DNA from: Butyrivibrio sp.
GTDB lineage: Bacteria > Bacillota > Clostridia > Lachnospirales > Lachnospiraceae
Assembly: GCA_017413105.1 (NCBI GenBank)
Contig: JAFPVA010000091.1
Span: forward strand, 1-46,829
Direction: 5' to 3'
DNA: 46,829 nt
Shown in pieces: positions 15,089 to 23,609 of this stretch. A model generated the notes under the pieces. It had not been told where the DNA came from and did no database searches. It saw only the letters and a program-made list of their open reading frames with translations. Each line of letters begins with the position of its first letter. The stretch's first letter is position 1. The position numbers and the translations under genes were made by a program.

Positions 15089-17542
15089 TCAGCCCATCTC
15101 GGCTACAACTGTATATTCCTTAACACCTGACTCGTAAGGAATGACATTTCCGGATACTTCTTTGCCGTTTACTGTAAGCTTCCTGATACCCTTCTGAGCA
15201 CCGTTCTGCTTAACGCTGATGTTGTAAACAGCATCACGATATTTTCTTGTGATCTCGAAATCACCAAAGTCAGCAGGTACGCAAGGATTGATTGAAAGAC
15301 CATTGTGCGTAGGATATACCCCCAGGATGTACTGGGATATATTTACAAAGGTCCATGCAGCTGTACCTGTGAGCCAGCTGTTCTTGCCCTGTCCAAAGAA
15401 CTTAGCATCTCTTCCTGCTACCATCTGTGAATATACATAAGGTTCTGTGCAGTGAACATCGCTGATCTCTTCGATATAAGCAGGGCAGGTCTTCTTGTAA
15501 ATCTCAAAGGCTCTGTCGCCGTGGCCAAGAACAGTCTCTGCAATAGATACCCAAGGATTGTTGTGGCAGAAGATTCCTGCGTTCTCCTTGTATCCCGGTG
15601 GATATGAAGAAACCTCGCCGAGTTCAAGGTGATATTTGGTATAAGCAGGCTGAAGGATCATTACACCATACTTGGTGTCAAGTCTCTCCTCAACACTCTT
15701 AAGAGCCTTTTCTGCAAGTCCCTCTTTAACACCGATTCCTGCAAGAACACAGAAGCCCTGTGGCTCGATGTAAATCTGGCCTTCCTCACACTCTTTTGAA
15801 CCAACCTTGTTGCTGTTGGCGTCATAAGCACGAACAAACCATTCGCCATCCCAACCTGCTGTAATTGTAGCTTCGTAAACTTTCTTGATTTCTTCGCGGG
15901 CTCTGTCAGCCTCTGCCTGATCTCCGAGGAGCTCTGCAAGCTGTGCATACTCTTCACCATACTTAACGAACATTCCGGCGATGAATACTGACTCAGCAAC
16001 CGGGCCTTCAGAAGGACCAAAAGTCTGGAAGGATTCTCCGGGATGCTCTGAGAAGCAGTTAAGGTTAAGGCAGTCGTTCCAGTCAGCACGTCCGATAAGA
16101 GGAAGTCCGTGAGGACCCTTGTGAGTTGCTGTGAAATCAAAAGAGCACTTAAGGTGTCCCATAAGAGTCTTGGCAACACTCATATCATTATCGAAAGGAA
16201 CCATCTCTTTTAATATAGAAAGATCACCTGTCTCTCTTACATAAGCGCTGGTACCTGCGATGAGCCAAAGTGGATCATCATTGAAGCCTGAACCGATGTC
16301 GGAATTACCCTTCTTGGTAAGTGGCTGATACTGGTGGTATGCGCTACCATCCTGGAACTGAGTAGATGCGATATCGATGATACGCTGTCTTGCTCTGTCA
16401 GGAATGAGGTGAACGAATCCGAGAAGATCCTGGCAGGAATCTCTAAAGCCCATTCCTCGGCCGATTCCTGACTCATAATAGGAAGCAGAACGCGACATGT
16501 TGAATGTAACCATGCACTGATACTGATTCCAGATATTGACCATACGATCAACCTTCTCATTCTTGGAGGAGATGTGATAGTTGGAAAGGAGCTCTTTCCA
16601 ATAGCTCTTAAGTTCTGTAAGTGCCTTGTCAACTGCATCCTCTGTCTTGTATGAATTAAGAAGTGCGATAGCAGGCTTCTTATTAATTACTGAAGGGGCT
16701 TCCCACTTGTCATCTTCAGGGTTCTCGATATATGCCAGAACAAAGATGAAAGTTTTTGACTGACCGGGCTTTAACTCTATGTTGATCTGATGAGATGCGA
16801 TTGGAGACCAGCCGCTAGCAACAGAATTTGTACACTTTCCTTCAGAAACAACATCAGGTGAATCCGGACCGTTGTAAGCACCGAGGAAAGCATCTCTGCT
16901 GGTATCAAATCCATCAACAGCGCTGTTAACACTATATACTGCGTAATGATTACGTCTCTCTCTATACTCTGTCTTGTGATAGATGGTTGAGCCGTTTTCT
17001 GTAACTTCTACTTCACCGGTTGAGAGGTTTCTCTGGAAGTTCTTCATGTCGTCATCGGCATTCCACAGACACCATTCAACATAAGAGAAAAGTGAAAGAT
17101 TTGCATCTGTATCCTTATTGTTTGTAATAGTAACCTTGGATACTTCGCAGTTGTCATTCATGGGAACAAATGTGAGAACCTTTGCTTCAACCTTGTTCTT
17201 GGTAGAAGTGAAAGTGCTGTATCCAAGACCATGACGGCACTCATAGGAATCGAGCTGAGTCTTTACAGGCTGCCAGCCGGGATTCCATACAGTTATATTT
17301 GCAGTATCTGTATTGTCTTTAATATAGAAGTACTTACCGTTATTGTCATAAGGAACATTGTTGTAACGATATCTTGTGAGTCTAAGGAGCTTAGCATCCT
17401 TGTAAAATGTATATCCGCCACAGGTGTTGGATATTAAGGAAAAGAACTCCTTGTTGCCCAGATAGTTGATCCAGGGAAGTGGAGTCTTGGGTGTTGTGAT
17501 GACATACTCTAAAGCGCTGTCGTCAAAATAACCGTATTTCAT
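15089..17542 (-). CDS. cbpA: Cellobiose phosphorylase (GH94)
   Basis: The enzyme splits cellobiose with inorganic phosphate to alpha-glucose 1-phosphate and glucose in the cytoplasm. The protein has 817 residues, with the GH94 order of N-terminal beta-sandwich, helical linker, (alpha/alpha)6 barrel and C-terminal beta domain. It closely matches cellobiose phosphorylases: it begins M-K-Y-G-Y-F-D-D and has [12 protein letters not shown], in which Asp490 is the expected general acid. There is no signal peptide. I chose the ATG at 17542, preceded by GGAGGGCAAA; 15 upstream codons in frame span this ribosome site. It is divergent from a LacI regulator and cellodextrin-type importer, which should supply its substrate. 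Confidence 0.95.
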   Translation of the reverse strand: MKYGYFDDSALEYVITTPKTPLPWINYLGNKEFFSLISNTCGGYTFYKDAKLLRLTRYRYNNVPYDNNGKYFYIKDNTDTANITVWNPGWQPVKTQLDSYECRHGLGYSTFTSTKNKVEAKVLTFVPMNDNCEVSKVTITNNKDTDANLSLFSYVEWCLWNADDDMKNFQRNLSTGEVEVTENGSTIYHKTEYRERRNHYAVYSVNSAVDGFDTSRDAFLGAYNGPDSPDVVSEGKCTNSVASGWSPIASHQINIELKPGQSKTFIFVLAYIENPEDDKWEAPSVINKKPAIALLNSYKTEDAVDKALTELKSYWKELLSNYHISSKNEKVDRMVNIWNQYQCMVTFNMSRSASYYESGIGRGMGFRDSCQDLLGFVHLIPDRARQRIIDIASTQFQDGSAYHQYQPLTKKGNSDIGSGFNDDPLWLIAGTSAYVRETGDLSILKEMVPFDNDMSVAKTLMGHLKCSFDFTATHKGPHGLPLIGRADWNDCLNLNCFSEHPGESFQTFGPSEGPVAESVFIAGMFVKYGEEYAQLAELLGDQAEADRAREEIKKVYEATITAGWDGEWFVRAYDANSNKVGSKECEEGQIYIEPQGFCVLAGIGVKEGLAEKALKSVEERLDTKYGVMILQPAYTKYHLELGEVSSYPPGYKENAGIFCHNNPWVSIAETVLGHGDRAFEIYKKTCPAYIEEISDVHCTEPYVYSQMVAGRDAKFFGQGKNSWLTGTAAWTFVNISQYILGVYPTHNGLSINPCVPADFGDFEITRKYRDAVYNISVKQNGAQKGIRKLTVNGKEVSGNVIPYESGVKEYTVVAEMG

Positions 17543-17594
17543 TTTGCCCTCCATATTTAATATGTAATATTGTGAATGATGCTTCAAAAGACTT

Positions 17595-17606
17595 AAACGT
17601 TTTCGA
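17595..17606. promoter_or_regulatory. LacI-type operator 1 (cbpA side)
   Basis: AAACGTTTTCGA contains the AAACGTTT core typical of LacI-family operators. It lies just downstream of the predicted cbpA start site, where a bound repressor would block elongation. The same 12-mer occurs inverted at 17754-17765. Confidence 0.65.
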
Positions 17607-17621
17607 TGCTTTTCATGTCAC

Positions 17622-17650
17622 ATTATATATGGTTGTATATCATAATGCAA
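17622..17650 (-). promoter_or_regulatory. Promoter of cbpA
   Basis: On the minus strand TTGCAT (complement of 17645-17650) and a perfect TATAAT (complement of 17622-17627) are separated by 17 bases. Confidence 0.75.
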
Positions 17651-17753
17651 CAATAATTTTATATGAAAAAAGCGCTAAAATACTAGCATATTTGGCTATA
17701 CACAGAGGATGCTGAAAGAGTTATGTATAGTTTTCTGAAAAATGTAAGCACTT

Positions 17754-17765
17754 TCGAAAACGTTT
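17754..17765. promoter_or_regulatory. LacI-type operator 2
   Basis: TCGAAAACGTTT is the exact inverted copy of operator 1, 148 bases away. The pair could support DNA looping by a LacI-family tetramer or serve the two divergent promoters separately. Confidence 0.65.
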
Positions 17766-17916
17766 ACTTAGTATATGAATAAACTATGAACAGGGCTGGA
17801 AAAATGTATGAAATAATGATTATAAAATTATATAAAAGTACTAAAAATATAAAACATGCACAAAAAAATACAAAAGGCTATTGCTTTTGGGGTAAAAATG
17901 TTGTACATTTAACTTA

Positions 17917-17936
17917 CGAAAACGATTTAGTAATCG
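17917..17936. promoter_or_regulatory. LacI-type operator 3 with adjoining palindrome
   Basis: CGAAAACGATTT shares 10 of 11 bases with operator 2 after the first T and runs into the palindrome CGATTTAGTAATCG. It ends a few bases before the lacI-like ribosome site, consistent with autoregulation. Confidence 0.5.
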
Positions 17937-17960
17937 ATTCTGAGGAGTGTAATTTGAAAA

Positions 17961-18974
17961 ATGATATCACTTAAGGACATATCAAAGGAATGCTGTGTGT
18001 CCGTCGCTACAGTTTCTAAGGCACTTAATGATCATAGCGATATTAGTGAGGAAACAAAGAAACATGTGAGAGAGGTCGCTGAGCGAATGGGGTACAGACC
18101 CAATGCTGCAGCACAGGCACTCAAGACAAACAGGACCAACAATATCGGAGTTCTTTTTGTAGATGAGGCCAACAGTGGACTTACCCATGACTATTTCAAT
18201 CATGTTTTGGATAGTTTTAAGCGGACAGCAGAAGATAACGGCTTTGACATAACATTTATAAACGGAGCAAAGAACAGGCTCCACAATATGTCTTATCTGT
18301 CCCATGCGATTTACAGAGGCTTTGACGGGGTGATGATCGCCTGTGTCGATTTCCTGGATCCGCAGGTGGCAGAGTTGGTGGACAGCAGCATACCTGTTGT
18401 GACAATAGACCACCTGTTTAACGGCAGGATCTCAATTGTATCAGACAACATAAAAGGTATGAAGGAACTCACAACCTATGTATATGAAAAAGGACATCGT
18501 AAAATTGCCTATATACATGGAATGGATTCAGCTGTTACAATGAGTAGACTTTGTTCCTTCTATAAAACATTGCAGGATTTTGGAGTGGCTGTACCTGATG
18601 AATATGTACTGGCAGCTCCTTACAGAGATACAGATGCGGCATTTGAAGCGACCAATAAGCTTCTGGATCTTCCGGATCCGCCAACATGTATAATGTATCC
18701 TGATGATTTTGCAGCCTTTGGTGGTTTGAATGCCATCAGGAAGAGAGGGCTCAGGATTCCTGAAGATATCTCGGTTGTGGGATATGACGGAATAGATTTG
18801 GTAAACAGAATAAGTCCTGTTCTTACCACATTGGTTCAGGATACTGAAAAGATCGGAAGGATGGCAGCAGAGAAGCTCATAAGTCTTATCAATAATCCCA
18901 AGGGAACTGTTATAGAACAGGTAGTCATAGTGGGAGAGCTTGAACCGGGCGAGACGGTTAAAAAAATCTCGTAA
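17961..18974 (+). CDS. LacI family transcriptional regulator of the cellobiose locus
   Basis: The 337-residue LacI/GalR regulator has an N-terminal helix-turn-helix (residues 3-22, L-K-D-I-S-K-E-C-C-V-S-V-A-T-V-S-K-A-L), a hinge helix ending near P-N-A-A-A-Q-A-L, and a periplasmic-binding-protein-like effector domain from about residue 60. The ATG at 17961 follows GAGGAGTG at 11 bases. Its position between cellobiose phosphorylase and a sugar ABC importer, with three AAACGTTT-like sites in the shared control region, indicates control of both by cellobiose, a cellodextrin or a sugar phosphate. A hairpin separates it from the binding-protein gene. Confidence 0.92.
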   Translation: MISLKDISKECCVSVATVSKALNDHSDISEETKKHVREVAERMGYRPNAAAQALKTNRTNNIGVLFVDEANSGLTHDYFNHVLDSFKRTAEDNGFDITFINGAKNRLHNMSYLSHAIYRGFDGVMIACVDFLDPQVAELVDSSIPVVTIDHLFNGRISIVSDNIKGMKELTTYVYEKGHRKIAYIHGMDSAVTMSRLCSFYKTLQDFGVAVPDEYVLAAPYRDTDAAFEATNKLLDLPDPPTCIMYPDDFAAFGGLNAIRKRGLRIPEDISVVGYDGIDLVNRISPVLTTLVQDTEKIGRMAAEKLISLINNPKGTVIEQVVIVGELEPGETVKKIS

Positions 18975-18983
18975 TCGAACTGA

Positions 18984-19008
18984 TTTAAGACGGCAATGCT
19001 GTTTTAAA
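18984..19008 (+). terminator. Weak intercistronic hairpin after the lacI-like gene
   Basis: TTTAAGACGGC (18984-18994) pairs with GCTGTTTTAAA (18998-19008) with two G-U pairs. The tail is A/T-rich but not a T tract, so partial termination or mRNA end protection is likely. Confidence 0.5.
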
Positions 19009-19058
19009 TAAATAACTCATAAAAAGAAATAAAAATGGGAGATGGAGGTAATTTGGTA

Positions 19059-20486
19059 ATGAAAAGAAAGTTGCTTAGTTTAATGCTTTCAGCAACAATG
19101 GTAGCGGGAGTTCTTTCCGGATGTGGTAGCACAGCTGCTACAACAACTGAGGCACCAGCACCTGAGACACAGGCAGAAGTTAAGGAAGAGGCACCAGCTA
19201 AGGCAGATGCTCCTACAGAGTCAACTGAGACAGTTGAGGCTGCTGAGGAAGGAAAGGTTCTTAACATCTATGCTTGGAACGAAGAGTTCAAGTCAAGACT
19301 TACAGATCACTATCCTGGATACACAGTAGTTGATGCTACAACAGGAACAATCGGTGATGTAACAGTTAAGTGGAACATCACACCTTCTGATGATAATGCA
19401 TATCAGAACAACCTGGATGAGAACCTTCTCAAGCAGGAAAGCGCAGCTGCAGATGATAAGATTGATATTTTCCTCGTTGAGGCTGACTACGCTCTTAAGT
19501 ATGTAGATACAGATTTCACAGCACCTGTTGCTGATTTTGGTGTTACAGATGCTGAGCTTGCTAATCAGTACAAGTATACACAGGATGTTATGACAGATTC
19601 TAACGGCGTTCTTAAGGGCGTTTCATGGCAGGGCTGCCCTGGCGTACTTATCTACAACCGTGAAGCTGCTAAGGAAGTTCTTGGATCAGATGATCCTGCA
19701 GAAGTTCAGAAGGCAGTTAAGGACTGGGATACATTCTCAGCTACAGCTGATCTTATGAAGGCAGCTGGTTACAACATGACAGCTACAACAAACGATGCTT
19801 ATCGTGTATTCTCTAACAACGTATCTGGCAAGTGGGTACAGGACGGCAAGGTTGTTATCGATGACAACATCATGAAGTGGGTTGACCTTTCTAAGAAGAT
19901 GGCAGATGAGAAGATGACAACAACATCAGATCTTTGGTCAGATGACTGGTCAAAGGGCTTCTATCCAGACGGCAAGGTATTTGCTTACTTTGGACCAGCT
20001 TGGCTCATCAACTTCTGTATGGCTGCTGACGTTGACGGATCAATCGCTAACCTTGGCGGTTGGGGCGCAACTGAGGGACCTCAGGGCTTCTTCTGGGGCG
20101 GCACATGGATCTGCGGCGCAGCTGGAACAGATAACCCAACACTCGTTGGTGACATCATGAGACAGCTTACATGCAACGAAGAGATCATGCTTGACATCGT
20201 TGCTAAGGATTCTGATTTCGTAAACAACAAGCCAGCTATGGAAAAGGCTGCTACAGACGATGCTTATGCATTCTCAGTATTTGGTGGCCAGAATCCTCTT
20301 GGAATGTTCTGCACAGGAGCTGAGAACTGCGATCTTTCAAACCAGAGCGCATATGATCAGGGATGTAACGAAGAGTTCCAGAGAGCAATGAAGAACTACT
20401 TCGATGGAAACGCTACACTTGACGAGGCACTTGATATCTTCAAGAAGGCAATCGTTGAGAAGTATCCTGAGCTTACAGTAGAATAA
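19059..20486 (+). CDS. ABC transporter sugar-binding lipoprotein
   Basis: The protein has 475 residues with a lipoprotein signal: K-R-K, a hydrophobic stretch, then the lipobox L-S-G-C with Cys22 as the acylation site. A Thr/Ala/Glu/Pro-rich linker (about 25-70) leads to a solute-binding fold starting L-N-I-Y-A-W-N. Aromatic residues (W-Q-G-C-P, F-F-W-G-G-T-W) suit sugar stacking. Next to cellobiose phosphorylase, the ligand is probably cellobiose or a longer cellodextrin. The ATG at 19059 follows GATGGAGGTA. Codon use is strongly biased (ACA, GCT, CTT), suggesting high expression. The hairpin after it probably keeps its mRNA above that of the permeases. Confidence 0.9.
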   Translation: MKRKLLSLMLSATMVAGVLSGCGSTAATTTEAPAPETQAEVKEEAPAKADAPTESTETVEAAEEGKVLNIYAWNEEFKSRLTDHYPGYTVVDATTGTIGDVTVKWNITPSDDNAYQNNLDENLLKQESAAADDKIDIFLVEADYALKYVDTDFTAPVADFGVTDAELANQYKYTQDVMTDSNGVLKGVSWQGCPGVLIYNREAAKEVLGSDDPAEVQKAVKDWDTFSATADLMKAAGYNMTATTNDAYRVFSNNVSGKWVQDGKVVIDDNIMKWVDLSKKMADEKMTTTSDLWSDDWSKGFYPDGKVFAYFGPAWLINFCMAADVDGSIANLGGWGATEGPQGFFWGGTWICGAAGTDNPTLVGDIMRQLTCNEEIMLDIVAKDSDFVNNKPAMEKAATDDAYAFSVFGGQNPLGMFCTGAENCDLSNQSAYDQGCNEEFQRAMKNYFDGNATLDEALDIFKKAIVEKYPELTVE

Positions 20487-20521
20487 TTCTTATAGAGTTA
20501 CTTGATTTATAGTGATGAAAA

Positions 20522-20549
20522 GGGGCGCATTGGTTTTACCGTGCGCCCC
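20522..20549 (+). other. Intercistronic hairpin between binding protein and permease genes
   Basis: GGGGCGCA (20522-20529) pairs with TGCGCCCC (20542-20549), followed by ATATAATG with no T tract. Such stems after binding-protein genes commonly stabilise the upstream mRNA and lower expression of the permeases. Confidence 0.6.
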
Positions 20550-20582
20550 ATATAATGAGATGAGTAATCGGGGAGAATGCGT

Positions 20583-21572
20583 ATGGCTATATCTAAGGTG
20601 AGATTACAGAAGCAGCCCTTTGCTGTTAACGAACAAATAAATGAAGTAAAAAAAGGATCGCTTATGAAGAAAAGAAGTAAAGTGGTAAGCTATAACAAAT
20701 GGGGATATATCTTTCTCATTCCCTTCGTTGTTGTTTATCTTATTTTCCAGATGGTGCCTTTGGTAACCACAATCTATAATTCTTTCTTTGAGAATTATCG
20801 TTCTGGTCTTAAACAGATTGGACCTAATTTCATAGGAATGCAGAACTATATCACTATTATTACTAATGGTGATCTTCCAACATATTTCAAGAACACAATG
20901 ATAATGTGGATCATGGGCTTTGTTCCACAGATTATTCTTTCACTTCTGCTTGGTGCATGGTTTACAGATCCATCACTCAGACTTAAATGTCAGGGATTTT
21001 TCAAGACAGTTATCTATATGCCAAACCTTATCATGGCATCTGCTTTCTCAATGTTGTTCTTCACATTGTTTGCGGACAGCGGCCCTATAAATTCATTACT
21101 TATGAACATGGGTATGATTGCTGAACCATATAAGTTCATGTCACATATCTGGTCAGTTCGTACACTTGTAGCATTTATGAACTGCGTTATGTGGTTTGGA
21201 AATACGACAATACTTCTGATGGCAGGTATGATGGGAATTGATCCATCACTCTTCGAGGCAGCGCAGGTAGATGGCGCTACAGCTAACCAGATTTTTTATA
21301 AAATAACACTACCACTTCTTAAACCAATCCTGATCTATGTAATGATCACATCACTTATCGGTGGTCTGCAGATGTTCGATGTTCCTCAGATCCTCACAAA
21401 CGGATCCGGTGATCCTATGCGTTCATCTATGACACTGATCATGTACCTGAATAAGCATCTGTTCAGTAAGAACTATGGCCTTGCCGGTGCTCTATCAGTA
21501 TTTATGTTCATTATCACAGGTATCTTGAGCTTCATGGTATTTAAGTTTACAAGCTCAAAAGAAGTAAAGTGA
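20583..21572 (+). CDS. Sugar ABC transporter permease, MalF type
   Basis: This is a six-helix permease of the binding-protein-dependent (MalF/UgpA-like) family. The EAA loop that docks the ATPase is E-A-A-Q-V-D-G-A followed by P-L-L-K-P. Its first helix starts near W-G-Y-I-F-L-I-P. Three starts are possible: ATG 20577 (ribosome site too close), ATG 20583 (GGGGAG seven bases upstream, chosen, 329 residues) and ATG 20664 (AAAGGA six bases upstream, a family-typical short N-terminus). The last cannot be excluded. It lies between the binding protein and the second permease; no ATPase gene is present, so a shared MsmK/MalK-like ATPase elsewhere is probable. Confidence 0.9.
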   Translation: MAISKVRLQKQPFAVNEQINEVKKGSLMKKRSKVVSYNKWGYIFLIPFVVVYLIFQMVPLVTTIYNSFFENYRSGLKQIGPNFIGMQNYITIITNGDLPTYFKNTMIMWIMGFVPQIILSLLLGAWFTDPSLRLKCQGFFKTVIYMPNLIMASAFSMLFFTLFADSGPINSLLMNMGMIAEPYKFMSHIWSVRTLVAFMNCVMWFGNTTILLMAGMMGIDPSLFEAAQVDGATANQIFYKITLPLLKPILIYVMITSLIGGLQMFDVPQILTNGSGDPMRSSMTLIMYLNKHLFSKNYGLAGALSVFMFIITGILSFMVFKFTSSKEVK

Positions 21573-21587
21573 TGAAGGGAGAGAGAA

Positions 21588-22463
21588 ATGGCAGATAATA
21601 GAAGTAAAATGGCAGGCCAGGATGACAACAGAGCATCCGTTCATGCCAGACGTGTAGTCGCTTATGTAGTACTTATTTTGGTTTCATTCCTTTGCCTTTT
21701 CTGGTTCTATGTACTGTTTATCAATGCAACCAGATCAAATTCAGAGCTTACTAAGGGATTTACAGCCATTCCCGGTGTTCATCTTTTAGAGAACTGGATC
21801 AATCTTAAGAATGGAACACTTCCAATCTTTAACGGAATTTTAAATTCACTTTTTGTAGCTCTTGCAACTGCAGCGCTTTCAACATACTTCTCAACAATGA
21901 CAGCTTATGCTATCCATGCGTATGACTTCAAAATGAAGAAGTTTATGTTTACCTTCATCCTTATGGTCATGATGATCCCTACACAGGTTACCGCACTTGG
22001 TTTCCTGCAGTTGATCGGCAAGATGGGCATGGATGATAGCTTTGTTCCACTTATTGTTCCTGCTGTGGCAGCACCTGCAGTATTCTTCTATATGAAGCAG
22101 TACATGGATTCAACACTTCCTCTTTCACTTATTGAGGCAGCAAGAATCGACGGATCAGGTGAGTTCAGAACATTTAATCAGATCGTGTTACCGCTTATGA
22201 AACCTGCGATCGCTGTTCAGGCAATCTTCTGTTTCGTAACAAGCTGGAATAACTACTTTACTCCGGCACTGGTTCTTCACACTGATTCAAAGAAGACACT
22301 TCCTATTCTTATTGCTCAGCTCCGTTCAGCAGACTGGCTTAAGTTTGACATGGGACAGGTTTATGTAATGATCGCATTCTCAATCTTCCCTGTAGTGGTT
22401 GTTTATCTTCTTCTTTCAAGATACATCGTTGGCGGAGTAACACTTGGTGGTGTTAAGGGTTAA
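21588..22463 (+). CDS. Sugar ABC transporter permease, MalG type
   Basis: The 291-residue, six-helix permease is the second membrane subunit of the cellobiose/cellodextrin importer. Its EAA motif reads E-A-A-R-I-D-G-S-G followed by L-P-L-M-K-P-A, and the helix pattern matches MalG/UgpE-like proteins. The ATG is preceded by GGGAGAGAGAA and lies 15 bases after the first permease, so the two are cotranscribed and probably translationally coupled. The operon ends here with two hairpins; the energising ATPase is not encoded in the window. Confidence 0.93.
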   Translation: MADNRSKMAGQDDNRASVHARRVVAYVVLILVSFLCLFWFYVLFINATRSNSELTKGFTAIPGVHLLENWINLKNGTLPIFNGILNSLFVALATAALSTYFSTMTAYAIHAYDFKMKKFMFTFILMVMMIPTQVTALGFLQLIGKMGMDDSFVPLIVPAVAAPAVFFYMKQYMDSTLPLSLIEAARIDGSGEFRTFNQIVLPLMKPAIAVQAIFCFVTSWNNYFTPALVLHTDSKKTLPILIAQLRSADWLKFDMGQVYVMIAFSIFPVVVVYLLLSRYIVGGVTLGGVKG

Positions 22464-22486
22464 TAAATTCGATATCCTCCTTTCTT

Positions 22487-22574
22487 TTATTCTGGCCATA
22501 CCTCCAGAATAAAGGTTACTCTTTCCTTTTATAAGCGTTTAGAGACCGCGACATTCCCCGATGTCGCGGTCTCG
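22487..22574 (+). terminator. Two tandem hairpins ending the importer operon
   Basis: The first stem is TTTATTCTGG (22487-22496) with CCAGAATAAA (22504-22513). The second is GAGACCGCGACAT (22542-22554) with ATGTCGCGGTCTC (22561-22573), a perfect 13-bp G+C-rich stem followed by GCTTATTAATTA. The second is the likely terminator despite its poor T tract. Confidence 0.7.
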
Positions 22575-22653
22575 CTTATTAATTAAAAGAACGGGATCAG
22601 CTGATGCTGGAGCGAGCCGGATTTATATTATTTTGCTCACTACTCCGCGTCGT

Positions 22654-22748
22654 GATTCATGGTATAAAAATATGCCCCATTCTTTCTGCGTTTTCAAAGC
22701 GGGAAACCGCAAACAGAAAGATGGGGCATATTTTTACACTCATGAATC
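22654..22748. repeat. Long imperfect inverted repeat, about 36 bp per arm
   Basis: The arm at 22654-22688 (GATTCATG, AAAAATATGCCCCAT, CTTTCTG blocks) pairs with 22714-22748 (CAGAAAG, ATGGGGCATATTTTT, CATGAATC blocks) with a few single-base differences and a 25-base loop. It could be a strong bidirectional terminator, an attenuator or a small transposable palindromic element. It carries no credible ORF. Confidence 0.75.
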
Positions 22749-22909
22749 ATCTTCCTTGTGCGTATGATTCGCAAAATAATATAAAACTCCGGCTCAAAAA
22801 CATCATCACCTGATCCCTGTCTGTGATTTAGAAAGCGATATGGGAAATTATGTAAAGTGGAATGTTGCGATCGAGCATTCGGCTCTTCTGGTGTGGAGCG
22901 GAAGGAAGT

Positions 22910-22952
22910 GAGGAGAGAGAAGGAGGAGGGGAAGGGAAGGAGAGGAGAGGGG
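22910..22952 (+). other. Uninterrupted 43-base purine tract
   Basis: The plus strand is purine-only from 22910 to 22952, with many GG and GGGG runs. The rest of the 22464-23009 gap has only the hairpins listed and A/T-rich filler; small frames crossing it look like chance. Confidence 0.8.
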
Positions 22953-23009
22953 CTGTGAAATGTGACGAATAATTAGCAGTAATTGGGAATAATTTGGATA
23001 TATTTTGGG

Positions 23010-23038
23010 TTGCCTTTGGGACTTTAGTGTGATAAACT
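23010..23038 (+). promoter_or_regulatory. Promoter of the regulator-hom-ask operon
   Basis: TTGCCT at 23010-23015 and TAAACT at 23033-23038 are separated by 17 bases, which places the start near 23045. Confidence 0.6.
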
Positions 23039-23055
23039 CTTTCCTATGAGTACAA

Positions 23056-23126
23056 ATGTCCGTGAAGTGCGGACATAATAAATGCGATAGATACGGGATT
23101 TTACGCGACATAGATACATATGTCCG
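23056..23126 (+). promoter_or_regulatory. ATGTCCG / CGGACAT / ATGTCCG control region
   Basis: ATGTCCG occurs at 23056-23062 and 23120-23126, and its inverse CGGACAT at 23070-23076. The inverse can pair with the first copy (7 bp) or with the second (8 bp, CGGACATA with TATGTCCG), which directly abuts the ribosome site of the downstream gene. The motifs are either operators for the HTH-ACT protein encoded next or arms of alternative mRNA hairpins. Confidence 0.6.
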
Positions 23127-23138
23127 TTGAGGGAAAAC

Positions 23139-23594
23139 ATGCAACAGGATACAGGTTATTATGTTCTACGCAGGCAGGCAGTCCCAGAGGTGCTTTTGAA
23201 GGTTGTTGAAGCCAAAAAGCTGCTGGAATCCGGAAAAGTTAAGACTGTCAACGAGGCAACAGAAGTCCTTGGGATAAGCCGCAGTTCTTTTTACAAATAT
23301 AAAGAAGATATATATGAGTTTCATGATAGTCTGCAGGGAACGACACTGACCCTGACCTTCCAGATGAATGACGAAGTGGGGCTTTTGTCCTACGTTCTAA
23401 ATCTTATTGCAGACTTCGGAGCAAATATTCTTACGATTCATCAGTCGATTCCACTAAACGGAGTAGCATCGTTATCAATTACGATTCAGGTTCTGCCCAC
23501 CACAAGAGATATCATGGAGATGATTTCCAAGATGGAGAAGGCGGAAGGCGTTCATAAGGTACATATTACAGGTCGAAGTGCGACACTAACATAA
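23139..23594 (+). CDS. HTH-ACT domain regulator, ThrR/PheB-like
   Basis: The 151-residue protein has an N-terminal helix-turn-helix-like region (about residues 25-55, V-N-E-A-T-E-V-L-G-I-S-R-S-S-F-Y-K-Y) and a C-terminal ACT domain (about 68-145, L-T-F-Q-M-N-D-E-V-G-L-L-S-Y-V-L). This is the UPF0735/PheB family; to my knowledge the Bacillus subtilis member is a DNA-binding regulator of threonine biosynthesis. It precedes homoserine dehydrogenase by 15 bases, so threonine-responsive control of this operon is likely. I chose the ATG at 23139 with GAGGG five bases upstream; a TTG at 23127 overlaps that site. Confidence 0.85.
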   Translation: MQQDTGYYVLRRQAVPEVLLKVVEAKKLLESGKVKTVNEATEVLGISRSSFYKYKEDIYEFHDSLQGTTLTLTFQMNDEVGLLSYVLNLIADFGANILTIHQSIPLNGVASLSITIQVLPTTRDIMEMISKMEKAEGVHKVHITGRSATLT

Positions 23595-23609
23595 AATTTG
23601 GAGGATGAC

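Noticed and set aside
15661-16638. 172- and 133-codon ORFs inside cellobiose phosphorylase
   Set aside because: Alternative-frame shadows of a strongly conserved GH94 gene, with no initiation signals.
17786-17974. 62-codon plus-strand ORF before the LacI gene
   Set aside because: Lys/Asn/Ile-rich, no ribosome site, overlaps the LacI start and the operator region; consistent with A/T-rich control DNA.
22561-22813. Short plus-strand ORFs of 68 and 69 codons
   Set aside because: They read through the long inverted repeat and terminator hairpins in overlapping frames without ribosome sites.
22848-23144. 98-codon minus-strand ORF across the purine tract
   Set aside because: Its Ser/Pro/Leu-rich composition is simply the complement of the purine run; it has no ribosome site and runs through the threonine-operon promoter.
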